A stretch of DNA of 64,000 bases from Acanthosepion pharaonis. Taxonomy: Eukaryota; Mollusca; Cephalopoda; Sepiida; Sepiidae. The stretch is from contig CAHIKZ030000392.1 in NCBI GenBank assembly GCA_903632075.3, forward strand, positions 729,501-793,500, given 5' to 3'. Positions 44,235-55,090 of this stretch are shown piece after piece. Position 1 is the stretch's first letter, and each line of letters opens with the position of its first letter. The notes below the pieces were generated by a model. It was given only the letters and a program-made list of their open reading frames with translations. It did not search any database and had not been told where the DNA came from. Both the position numbers and the translations under genes were made by a program.

Positions 44235-46345
44235 ATGGGTAATGGAAAGGATTTAACAAATGCTGAAAAACAAAATGACATCTATTGAGTGAGGAGATGT
44301 CCACATTGGAAATATGAAAGGAGCTTCACAGAGATCATCGAATGATAAAGAGGGTTGTTATAAATATAACTAAGTTAAGAAATGGAAGCAAAGGAAAAAA
44401 CTTTATAAAATTGTCTCCTCAATGGAACTTAAACTAAAGCGAGTTATAGCAAATCAATCACTTTTGAACAGGCTTTGAGGGAGTCAAGAAGGACAAAATG
44501 GGTAGAATACTTCACAAATTGGGATCTGTCAAGAAATTTCATGGACAAACTTCTCTTGTGCACAACTCCTGAGTCAACCTTGATCAGTGGTAAATAAATA
44601 TGTAAGCCCTGTCGTCAGCCCAAGACAGCGGTAACCAATTATGTCACCCAGTTCCTTCAGATTGCCGTGGTTGCTATTTTGCTGACTCTTCACTTGTTAG
44701 TGTATGACTCGTTTTGTTGCTGGTATTGTGTTGGTGGCATGGTTCCAATCAACTTAGCTGGTGTTTGTCTGTTCATGTTCATTCACTCGTCTGTCAGGTT
44801 TTTGATCTCAGGAAGTGAGAAGATCATTGATGACGCAGACTTGAAGTGAAGACAGTTTAACAATTTGGGGACTACACACAAAAAAAAAACAGAATTCTTT
44901 GGAATAAAGAATTAACTCTAGTTAAAAATGTAACAACTCTTCCTTCCTTCTCCCTTTTCATCCTTCTCCCACTTTCTCAATAGCCAACCTCAGCTCAGCT
45001 TCCTGGGGCTGGAGTGATAAATCCAACATCTGGATGGTGCAGCAAAGACAAAAGGGATTTTCATTCATCAGCTTTTTCTTTCTCTAATTCTTATGAAGAA
45101 TTGGAGAGAGAGAAATCTATTTCCACTCTCCTTAAAATGAAAGTTTATCTTTTCTCTATCTTATGCATTTGTTTTATGATTGAATAGACCACACAGCTTT
45201 CTTGTCCATGGCCAATTCAAAATAGTAATGAATTTTTTTTTTATCACTTGTATCCAATGGAATTCAAATTAATGTTTGGATATAAAATTTTCTCTGGATG
45301 AATGTTGCCGAAATTATAATGATAAACGCAAGTTCTTTCCTTCTGGGTGGTTGATTCAAAACCTAAGTTTTTATTTTATCTGATCCGGAAGAAGTGTCAA
45401 TGCTATTTTGCTGATCACCCAGATTTCTTTATTGAAACCACATGATTTGATTTTATCTGACATCTTCGCAGATACCTTAATGGTATCTTATCGCTGGGAG
45501 GTGGGGAAGGACAAGCAGTTTTGGATTTGCTTAATCTTACTGAATTTCATCTAGTTAAATTTATGTTTGATTCTCCTTGGAATTATCTCAAAACATGATT
45601 TTTCAACGCATTTCATTTTTAATTTTCTTCTCAACTTTTCAATCCATCTTCCTGCAATTTCAACAATTATCATCCAGTTAGACTCTCTCCTATTCCTTCT
45701 TTCTTTCTCTTTTTGATGGATCAACCACTGCAGATACCAGTGTTACACTCTCAATAAAGCAAGTATTCATTTCTAATGTAATTTTCAAGGATAAATCTCA
45801 ATTGGACCTGTGGATGGGCCAAATGATAAATTTTACTTGATGCAAATATGCCTGTGGCTAAAAGAATGCAACAAGGAGGTGGAAGTGTGCTTATATAAGT
45901 TGGAATTGTTGATCCAATAATTATTGAATCTTTCAAGATCAATGAAGGAGTTAAACTGAGCTGTGTGATTTCATGGACAAGACTTTCTTTGGATGGTACA
46001 AGCCATGCAGTTTCAAAGTGAAGTGTGTATTTATGCATGACAATGATCCTTCTCTTGTATCTAAGGTTACCTGTGAATATTTTGAGCAAAAACGTTTTAC
46101 AGGAGAGAAGATAATGGAATGGCTATCATCAAGTACCAATGTGAATCCAATCTAAAATCTATGATTAGTTGTGTAGATGAAATTAAAGGAAGATGGCAAA
46201 CAGTATGACAGCAAAGCAAGCCTATGCGAGGCAATTAAAACCACCATGTTGGAAATTGAACCTGCTGAAATAAAAAAACTTAAGAAAATCAATGAATAAT
46301 AGATTTGGTTGTTATTAAGAAGGGTCACTATATTAAGATGAAAAT
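44235..46345 (+). pseudogene. Tc1-like transposase, split by a ~1.15 kb insertion
   Basis: The N-terminus starts at 44235 (MGNGKDLTNAEKQ) and continues in broken frames through the helix-turn-helix region (ELKLKRVIANQSLL, LGSVKK) to ~44560. The catalytic part resumes at ~45765 (VIFKDKSQLDLWMG, first Asp changed from the usual DES to DKS), then CDFMDKTFFGWYK, FMHDNDPSLVS (second Asp) and WLSSSTNVNPI, where intact relatives have SPDLNPIE. The C-terminus IKTTMLEIEPAEIKKL and KGHYIKM ends near 46345. Multiple stops; non-functional. Confidence 0.84.
44575..45735. other. Unassigned insertion within the Tc1-like element
   Basis: This segment separates the two halves of the transposase. TCAACC occurs at both proposed edges (44574-44579 and 45721-45726), which might be a target duplication but is short. 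Inside are an A-run (44880-44889) and no recognisable coding region apart from the small frame at 44667-44849 without a domain. Confidence 0.5.
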
Positions 46346-47650
46346 GCTTCAACGACTTATCATATATGTTTGTTTTTGTTCTATTATAGGTGTTGATCAA
46401 TTGTTGATTTTATTACTGTCATTGAAGTAAAAAGTGATTTTTCTTGTTTTGCATAATAACTTCAGACTACTGTTTTTATAATAAATCCAATAACTTTAAT
46501 AAAACCTGTTGAAACTAATCTATAAATTTAACTATTTTTTTTTTATGTTTAAATTAATCAAAATTTGACAAAAATTATTCAAAGCAATTTTGAGTTATTG
46601 AGGTTTATGTGAATTGCATAAATTCAAATGGACTGTAGTCAATTAAGTAAAATTTTATATAGAATCTGTAAGAAAATATATAAAATGTTAAAAAAAAATA
46701 CAGTCAAACCAAAATCATTGTGGACACCTTGAAAATTATATTTCAAACCCTGAACAACAATACAATCTATATTTATATAATTACCCTCCCTCCACACAGT
46801 GTATAGGATGCACCCCAATTTTGACTTGGAAAGCTTAAAAAAAAAATAAAATAAAAATAAGTAATCTTTGGCTTGTGGAATGCTGGGCAAATTTTTGAGA
46901 CTTCTATCATTAGTAGGGAATAGTCTGTTTGATGTTGGAAAGAATAGTATATAATATAATTTATTTCATTTCTGAAATTAGAAAAAAGAACTTTCTGTTG
47001 AAAAAATTTAATTGTCAGATTCTACATTGACAGCTTTAAAGATAGAATACAGTTTACACGTTAAATATATAATCTTAGAGACTATATGGTCTGAGTAAGG
47101 CTATATTATATTCTAAATAATCAGATTTTAAAAACAGTTTATGTGTATTGATAACTGTTAAAAACAATGACTAGATATAGTTAAATTGTAGAATGTAGAG
47201 TAAGCATTAAAACTCTTATGATAAAAAAGGTTTAGTAAATCATTTCAGATATCTTGACTATTGTAATAGGAAGTTTCTTTATTTTTTTTTACTATGTTTT
47301 TCTCAATGTTGTGTATATTTCTCTCACATGAAACTACAAAAAGCTGAAAGAGGAAGGGGACCATTTAAAATCAAATACTCTATTTTTAAGAGTTGGTAAA
47401 TTTTTCCTTAAATTTATCATTGATATAAATGTTAAAATGTAACTAATTTTTTATAAATCAACTTTCCTGTAAATTATTTTTTTTTTTTTTCAGTTAAGTC
47501 TATATATAGTTGTAGGTATTTGACTATTGTACCATTCATTTAATTACTAAATACGCTCTTAGCTTCAATTAAACTTAAGTCAAAAGTGTAAGAGTCAACT
47601 CCCTTGCCTCAAGGGAGGTAACTCCTGGCCTTATTTCAGTTAATTTGATT
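46346..47650. other. No recognised gene
   Basis: AT-rich, with a T-run at 47485-47497. The frames on the minus strand (46152-46400, 46639-46890) show no domain. Confidence 0.45.
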
Positions 47651-47654
47651 TTTT

Positions 47655-48024
47655 TATGGCTTATCAAACTTTTGCAGGTTATTTAAAGCCAGAAAATATT
47701 TTTTAGATTGTAAGAATATTTTTGGAGGTAAAAATGATTTACTGATACAAGTACTACTAATTGAGTTATAACTGGTGGGGGGAGAAGAGGTGGATTCATT
47801 CATACCTTTCCCAAGGGTATTTGCATGTAAGTGAATATAATGAACCCGACTTGAATTGGAACTTGACTCTGATTTCTAAATCTGAGCCATTACGCCCATT
47901 ACATTCAAGCTTACAGCATCTAGTATTCCCTGGCAGATACCCATCTACATACTGATCAAGCTAGACATTGCTTAACTTCACTGATCATACATGAACTGGT
48001 TTTCAATTTGAGTTGGCCATAAGC
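47655..48024 (-). repeat. Chimeric 5S rRNA-tRNA SINE, copy 3, minus strand
   Basis: Reversed order: tail ('tatggcttatcaaacttttgcaggttatttaaagcc' in pieces) at the left, then the body, then the tRNA-like part ('ctaaatctgagccattacgcccattaca'). The complement of the full 5S-like head is at 47907-48024 ('aagcttacagcatctagtattccctgg', 'tacccatctac', 'attgcttaacttc', 'ggccataagc'). Confidence 0.85.
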
Positions 48025-48066
48025 CAGTTTCAGTTCAATTTTAATAAATTTGGGCTGATAAATGGT

Positions 48067-48069
<3 letters not shown>

Positions 48070-48117
<48 letters not shown>

Positions 48118-48154
48118 TATTTTTTTATTAAAAACACAAAAGATACATAAACTG

Positions 48155-48228
<74 letters not shown>
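48070..48228. repeat. Two (TA)n microsatellites
   Basis: (TA)n at 48070-48114 and 48165-48228, separated by ~50 bp. Slippage-prone and probably length-variable. Confidence 0.95.
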
Positions 48229-48274
48229 TTCATTTCATTTTATACTAAACTTCTGTGTTAACTCTTTTATTTTT

Positions 48275-48606
48275 TAAAAATCTTTTCACCCGAAGTTAGT
48301 TGATAAAGCCACCATAATGCAAGGGATTATTGAAAGTAGGAGACACTGAAGAAAACATTGCGATAAAAGAACAGAATTCATTGATACTGAAGATGACAAT
48401 TGATATTGCATTTAAATTTTTGAAGACTGTCATTGATAAGCAAGCAAGAAGCTGGAAGTGTTCCACAGGTGAGCAGTGCAAGAGTAAAAATTACTACAAT
48501 ACAATAGAACTTAAAGTTACATCTAGCAATGTTAACAATAAAGTGATGAGACCTAGTTGCCAATCTAGTACTATGCTTAAATTCGCGAAGTCTAGGTACA
48601 GTTTAT
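48275..48606 (-). mobile_element. LINE 3' fragment, minus strand
   Basis: Tail complement 'atcttttcacccgaagttag' and minus-strand CGTLPASCLLINDSLQKFKCNINCHL. 'gatgagacctagttgccaatctagtact' marks the 5' side. It is truncated near 48606. Confidence 0.82.
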
Positions 48607-49845
48607 AATGGTAACAGTCATAAGAATTTTAAGATGAAAATGGCTAAAACTAAAGCATAATTTGACTTCATGGTTGTCCACTGGAATTACTTACAGGTAC
48701 ACATCTCCATGACATGACATGGCACTGCAAATACTCTGATGTGTGACTGTTGACCAGAGTAGCCTCTCTCAAAGATTTCAGGTTCCTTGTTACCAGTCTG
48801 GATGCAGCAACCAGAAAAACTGCCAACCCGGTACCCTCAAAAGGAAAAGTTGCAGCCACTTATTAGACAAATCATCAAAACGTTAAGACAGATTCATTAA
48901 GATGTTAGAAGAAGGAACTGGAAAATCATATCTTAAGCAGAAATCAAGGGATAAACCTACTTCTGTTCAAAAGACCTTGATGTTGTGTAAACCAGGCGAT
49001 AGGTTCACCTATCTGTTCTTATTAACCAGACTGATAGGATAAGGAACAAGTGGGTAGCATTTATAAATTCATCATACTTAACTTTTATTTAAGCTTCATC
49101 AGAAAATGAAATATGGAAGAGAAAGTTCTGGTATTTTTTAGTTTTGTGTTATTTGTTTATGTAGACCTCACATGTCTTGTCTGGTAGCATGTGTGTTTGT
49201 GTATCATAATTCTAGTTGGTTTATGCATGATTTGGTTGATGTGTGTGCAACTAGTAGGCATTTTATTTCTGTCTGGTAGTGTCTGTATATTGATTGGGGA
49301 TATTTTGTGTGGAAGTGAAAGAATTTAGGTGGCACCAGTTGTGGTTGTGGGTAATCTAATCTTAGATTCTTTAAATATGATTTTATGAAAGTTGAAGATA
49401 GAATAAAGTGCATTTCTCTGTGTTTATCAATGGGAAAATATTTATTAAGATCCCTTCTAAGTATTTTCTGCATAATAAAGTATGTTCTTAGAGTATCATT
49501 TTTTTAAAATTAAATTATTAACCTATAATTTAGACATAGTAATGAAGGTAGATGTCAGTTCTACTTTGTACATTTAATGGATTCAACATCATCACTTCAA
49601 GCATGTCATATTTATTGTTTTATGTCTATTTTTCTCTTTCTGTTATTAATTTAATATTTTTATGTTTCTTTTCATTATTCTTTTTATTCAATTCTATAAT
49701 TTCTGTCAATTTTTTGGATGAGGAGTTATCATTATTTACACTATTTACATTTAAACTATTGTCCTCATCTTTATCACAATGTTTTGGCTGCTGTGCCACC
49801 TGGCTTTCGTCAGAGATATATTGATCCAGGTTACCTACAGGGAAT
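48607..49845. other. No recognised gene
   Basis: Minus-strand frames at 48668-48859 and 49204-49473 have no domain that I recognise. Given the neighbouring repeat at 49850 they may be part of a retroelement body. Confidence 0.4.
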
Positions 49846-49849
49846 AATT

Positions 49850-50020
49850 GAGCAGTACTAAAAATAAGAACTAGAGATCCCCCTAGACATGGGCAGCGGA
49901 ACAAGAACAATTTACCCTCTGTAGATTAAATAGAGGATTGAGTTTAGAATTACCTGGATCGATATACACCTGATGAAAGCCAGAGCGCACAATGACCGAA
50001 ACGTGGTAACAACAAAGATA
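49850..50020 (+). repeat. Dispersed repeat with CTGATGA...CGAAAC core, copy 2
   Basis: Collinear with 38660-38860: 'gagcagtacta..aataagaacta', 'ctagacatgggc', 'gaacaatttac.ctctgtagattaaata', 'acctggat', then CTGATGAAAGCC and CGAAACGTGG. Third copy at 52885-53050 in opposite orientation. Confidence 0.66.
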
Positions 50021-50199
50021 AGGACAATTAGTCTTAATATAAATAGTATAAATAATATTCAATTCGACTTAATGCAGCGTCTAATCAAATACTGGGTATC
50101 CACTAAAAATAATGTTTAAGTAAGAAAATTTGCCTGATTAATAAATAAAAAATCCATTACTTTATAAATTGTAAGGTAGAAACCTATAATTAATACTTG

Positions 50200-51050
50200 A
50201 TTTTAATCTTTATAATACTACAGTAGGCATTACTGGGTTAACAAGTCGATTTTTCAGTGCACCCACATTACTACTGAATGTGACACAAAGTCGAGATTTA
50301 AAGTGGGTTTAATGGCAATACTGTGGAAATAGTGCTCAAGCCCCCTTGGCAGTTCCCTTTTTTGGGTGAACCTCAGGTACCAGGTAATGATCCCAGCACT
50401 CTCTCAAAGGAGAGATAATGCCTGAGAGATGGCTCTTTGGAGCTTGAACTTAATAAGGTCACATATAACAAGTTGTCAAAAATAATATATCTTTGTATTA
50501 TAAAAACTGGGATTGCTTTTCTATTGATGTTATTTCATATTTAATAATAATTTTTATAAAAAAAAAAATTGGATTACCAATGGGATCCCCTCTAAATGTG
50601 GTGCTGACATGCATTTTCTTAATATTTCTTGAATCTGGTCCTTTCCAGAAGATGTTACATTGTAGATGAGAAAGTTTATATTCTACAACATGGGAGGAGA
50701 CGATATATACATTTTTATATACCAGAACAATGTTAAGAAAATTAATGACAATGAAAAAAAATTGTGTGATGCATTTCGTCCTTTGGTTTCATTTTCCTAT
50801 TCTATGATATTTGTTTCTTTGTCCATTCATCTTTTTAGCTGTGCAGGAGCACAGCTATGTACTTACTACTGTTTCTCTGTTCGTTAGTTGATGTCATAAA
50901 ATCAGGGCATTTTCTCCATGGTTAAGCTGGAAATGTTTTTTTTTTCCCTTTAGATTGAAAATTGTTTGAAAATAAATGCTAAGTGTTATTTATGTGAAAT
51001 ATATTTCTAAGCAACATTGACAGGGACATTGTAAGTTCTGCAAAGTTAAG
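50200..51050. other. Unassigned, with a repeat fragment at 50655-50800
   Basis: 50655-50790 resembles 15060-15190 and 8750-8900. 50836-50870 resembles 30020-30060. 50240-50450 is moderately GC-richer and unassigned. Confidence 0.45.
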
Positions 51051-51054
51051 AAAG

Positions 51055-51622
51055 TAATAAACCATTCCAGGGAGTACCTCTTGTTATCCTCTACCTTTAC
51101 ATGAGCCAGATTAGGGCGAAAATGAAGTACTGCTGATATATGTGAGCAGGAGCTGCAGTTTTCACTTTCCACTCTCAATAGTCTTAAAGCCTTTTGGATG
51201 ATGAATTATTTTCCACCTTACAACCTTTTCCACCCCACAAAGGAAACATTACAAACCTCTCACTACTCTATCACTATTTCAGTGGAAAGTGTTCTGACAA
51301 ACTATATCTCTTAGTGAAGTTTAGAACTGGTGGAACTGTTAAAGGTCACCATGCCACACACATTGTAGCAAACCACCCACATTCCCTTTGTGTTCCACTT
51401 GAATAGCTTCTTCCTATGTACCACTACTTTGTGAATTTGACTCCCAAGAGAATGCTTCCCTGATCCCTATAATTTTAACCTGTTCAAGTTTAGGGTTAAC
51501 TGATATCTTCCCTACATATTCTCATAAACAGTTCCCCTTATCACTTATTCTGTGATACTCTACTATGAGTGGTCCTTGGGCCTTGTACAGTGTGAACATT
51601 ATTGTAAAAAAAAAAATTGAAC
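51055..51622 (+). pseudogene. Second LINE family, reverse transcriptase C-terminal fragment
   Basis: Reads DDELFSTLQPF, LSLLYHYFSGKCSDKLYLL, HHATHIVANHPHSLCVPLE in one frame (51194-51406), and beyond it VQV.G.LISSL. It ends 'ggtccttgggccttgtacagtgtgaacattattgtaaa'. Better preserved than 42560-43045. Confidence 0.83.
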
Positions 51623-52024
51623 ACATATTTGGAATAGATGTTACATTGTATATAATGAGAAACTTTATATTTTACAATATGTGTTTTTTTATTGTTTTTT
51701 TTTCATCTTTTTACCTGTGCTCTGATAGCTATATACTGTCTGTTATGCAATGTCCCAAAATCAAGGAATTATATGAGAATTTTATTCAATGATCAAACTG
51801 GAATCTGCTTTCTTTTTTTCTTCTTCTATTCACCTGTTACTGTATCAAAGTTGGCAGCAACTCCATTTCAATAGGTTGATTTTAAAACAGAAAAACTTTT
51901 AATCTATAAAGTTGTAGACTGTCTGTTTGTTATCGAACTCTTTCTAAGGTTATGGAGATAGATCCCAATAACCATGTGTATTCTGAAGCTACATTACTCA
52001 AGATACTTGAATAAGTATATTTCA

Positions 52025-52480
52025 TTTTGATCAAAGGGGGTCCCCAGGGGGGCAAAAACTTCCCACTGAAATTTTTTTTCCCTTTGATTTAAATTTGAAC
52101 AAAGGAATGACTCCTATCCAAAATATAGGAGAAAGCCAGAAGAAGGAGTCACATTGGCAAAATCGAAATGAGACAATATGGACATCAAGTTGAATGAGAA
52201 ATCACAAATCCATGTGTAGTGCCTTATAATACATATTTGTTGCAACAATTCAACTGTCATATCAAGGTTGAAATCTGCTCATCATTTCATTCAGTCAAGT
52301 ATTGCATCAAAGGGGTCAAATCAAGCTGTTTTTGCACAATCCCATCACTGAAATATTTTTCTATTTGATTTAAATTAACTTTAGATATTTGAACAACGGA
52401 ATGACTCCAATCAAAAATATAGAAGGAGAAAGCCAGAAGATGGAGGTCACATTGGCAAGATCATTGAGTAATATTGAAAT
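52025..52480 (+). repeat. Tandem-type duplication of a ~160 bp segment
   Basis: 52030-52180 and 52305-52470 share 'atcaaagggg', 'cccatcactgaaat' with variants, 'tttgatttaaatt', 'gaacaa.ggaatgactcc.atc.aaaatatag', 'gagaaagccagaaga' and 'ggagtcacattggcaa'. The units are about 280 bp apart with unrelated sequence between. Confidence 0.85.
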
Positions 52481-52869
52481 ACATCATTTTTTACCACAAT
52501 TTATAATAATGATTTAAAATCAATTATCATTTTCTTACAAAAAAAAATGTGTGACATACAGCAAAGTGTGGGTAATTTGGCTAGTATACAATAATGATAA
52601 AAAATTATACAACAAAATCAACACAAATTGTAAATACAAACTGTGCAAAAAAATAATCAACAATTGTTCCTTTGTGTACTAAAAGTCCATTTGAGATAAC
52701 TCCAGAACAAAAACTTACTTGAAAGGAAAACTGGAGAGAAAAAAAAATGGTGAGTCAAAAGGAAATAAAGCTAGGTCAAAGTTAGGTAGAAGCTGATTAT
52801 CATATATTCAAACTTAGTATTTACATTATTTACAGTTTGACTAATATCCTTATCTTTGTTTTTATCTCA

Positions 52870-53065
52870 ATCTTTTGGCTCTTTTCTTGTACAGACTTTT
52901 TCAGGTATTTGTTGATTTTGCTAAGCTTCAGGGAATTTTGAATTGAACCCTAGATTTAATTTATAGGAGATAGATTGTTCTCCTTCCACTGTCCATGTCT
53001 AAGCATATCTCAATTTACTCATTTTTAGTATTGCTCGGTTATTGCTTGTTTGACTGTAAAATAAT
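52870..53065 (-). repeat. Dispersed repeat, copy 3, minus strand
   Basis: The reverse complement aligns with 49850-49985: 'gagcaatactaaaaatgagta', 'gacatggacag', 'gaacaatctatctcc'. The CTGATGA core is decayed here ('acctgaaaaagtctg'). Confidence 0.6.
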
Positions 53066-53507
53066 GTAAATAACACAACCTCAACCAATAAATTCTGTGT
53101 CCTTTCAACCAAGTATTGTGTCTAGGAGTGAGTTCAAGTTTCTGGTGGTGTTTTGTCTTTTTCCTTCATCCTTTGGATTATTTTAACTAACTGGGCCAGT
53201 AACCTTCAACTGCTTGCATATCCATTACATGCCTCTCTCCTTTTTATTTATTTATTTTTTTTTCAAGTTTCTGGGTCCATTACTTTTGGTGAGCTTTTCA
53301 ATTTAGAATATCCCTTGAGCCTTTCCTTTTTGTAATTTGTAAAAATCATCTATTGACACTTGCTCATCAGTGAGGTGTCAATTGGTATTTAATAAATTTA
53401 GTTTAATCTGGTACAAAGCCACAAATGTTTTGCTATTTATTGCTTTATGATGAGGTGGTTTTTAGTCTCATACCAAGTTGAAATAGTATTGTATACAGAT
53501 TCGCAAT

Positions 53508-54890
53508 ACCTAAGGTTTAAAATGAATTTTTAAAAATGAAAAGTCTTTCTTGAAACTTTTATTTTGGTTTTAATTTCAATCTAATAGATTAAATTTAATT
53601 TTTTTTTTCAATAAGCAAAATTCTTTGCTCAATTTCAAAACTAATTTAAATTAACTGGAGGGAGTTTTATTTTTACTTTTTGCTAAAAAATTTAATTTTA
53701 CTACCATCTTAGTACTATCCTGTATTTATTGCAATGTAAATCTCTTTATTAAAAAATCTTCCCAAAATACTTTTCTGAAACTTTATTTGAGGAATATTAG
53801 CAGAGTTAAAGTATAATTAATCTGATTTGAAATAAATATTATTTACTTTAAGTTTAAAATATCACAGAAATGCATTTAACCCAACAATAGCTGTTTATTT
53901 GAGCACCTTTTTTATATATTTTTAAGTAATCTTAAAAACTTATGAAAATATTCTCTGTAATCTTATATTTTACTGAATTTTAGAAATTTGGGGTTTAAAT
54001 TTACTATAGTTATCGCTCTTATTTTCTGTTAATATTGTGTATGAACAACCTTATTCACAAAAATCTGCACTTTATACACAAAAAAATTAAACCTTTAAGA
54101 TGTATTGGTGTTTGATGATTTGTACTAGTTAATCTCATCTAAAAGGGTGAAATTAATACAGAATTTTAAGATTTTTCAATTTTATAAATTATTCTAATTA
54201 TAATTTTTGAAAAAATGAAAACAATTCTTGTATGAATTCATTATTCATAGAATTTTTTTTTCTTAAGACAATAGTGTTCTTATTTATAAAAGCAATTAAA
54301 AGATTATCCTATTGTCTTAGTTTTATTGCATTTTTTCATTTTAAGATTCTGAGCAGATTTTCGGTAAATGTTGCTTCTGTTTGATAAAAAGAAATTGATG
54401 ATTTAAGTTCTCCAAGGAGTTCTGCTTTTAACTATTATAAATATGAAGAGAGTGGAATTTTAATTTCTCAAAATTTCATAAAATTAAGGGAGATGTTAAA
54501 AAAGAAAAAAAAAAAAAATTAACAAGATTTTCTAAAAAAGAAAAAAAAATTTTTATTTCATTTGTGAATAAGTCATAAAATTTTTATTAAAAATCCATCA
54601 ATTACTTTCTTTTCTTTTTTTCCACAATTTCCAAATGAATGTGTTTTTATTGCAAAAAAGAGGGCTAAAATTTCCTCTACTAATCCTCTCTAATCTTCCC
54701 TCCCCACTCTGGGTGTCGCAAGGAAAACAAGATTTTGAACCAAAATTTAGAATTTGCTAGAAAGAAAGAAATTTAATAAAATAATCAAAAAATACTTTGG
54801 TCTTTATTCTTAATAATAATATAAACATTTTGACAATAAAACTTTGTTTTTATTAAATTTAGGGCCATTTTTTTATCATGGTATGCTGCT
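53508..54890 (+). repeat. ~1.4 kb duplicated block, copy 2
   Basis: Direct copy of 38922-40090, slightly longer through T- and A-run expansion and an extra segment at ~54190-54470. It ends only ~190 bp upstream of the coding exon. No coding potential. Confidence 0.85.
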
Positions 54891-55059
54891 TTTTCAGCAA
54901 ATTAGTTGTGGTACAAAGTATATAGTAAGATTTAGACTTGTTAATGGATTCATCTGTGAGATGATCTTGCTAACCATTGCTATGGTGTGCACTCTTAAAA
55001 CTTATTTATTTTAAATTGATTTTTATTTTTATTTTTCTTGTGTGTATTGTTTAAGTCAA

Positions 55060-55081
55060 GAAAATTTATTTTTCTTTCCAG
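55060..55081 (+). promoter_or_regulatory. 3' splice site of the coding exon
   Basis: The tract TTTATTTTTCTTTCCAG ends at 55081, a strong polypyrimidine tract plus AG. The exon would begin at 55082, nine bases before the ATG at 55091. The frame is open back to the acceptor (V-S-E before Met), so upstream coding exons cannot be excluded. Confidence 0.78.
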
Positions 55082-55090
55082 GTCTCCGAA

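Noticed and set aside
49204..49910. Minus-strand frames considered as a retroelement protein
   Set aside because: No motif recognised; 49626-49910 is largely AT-rich Asn/Lys composition.
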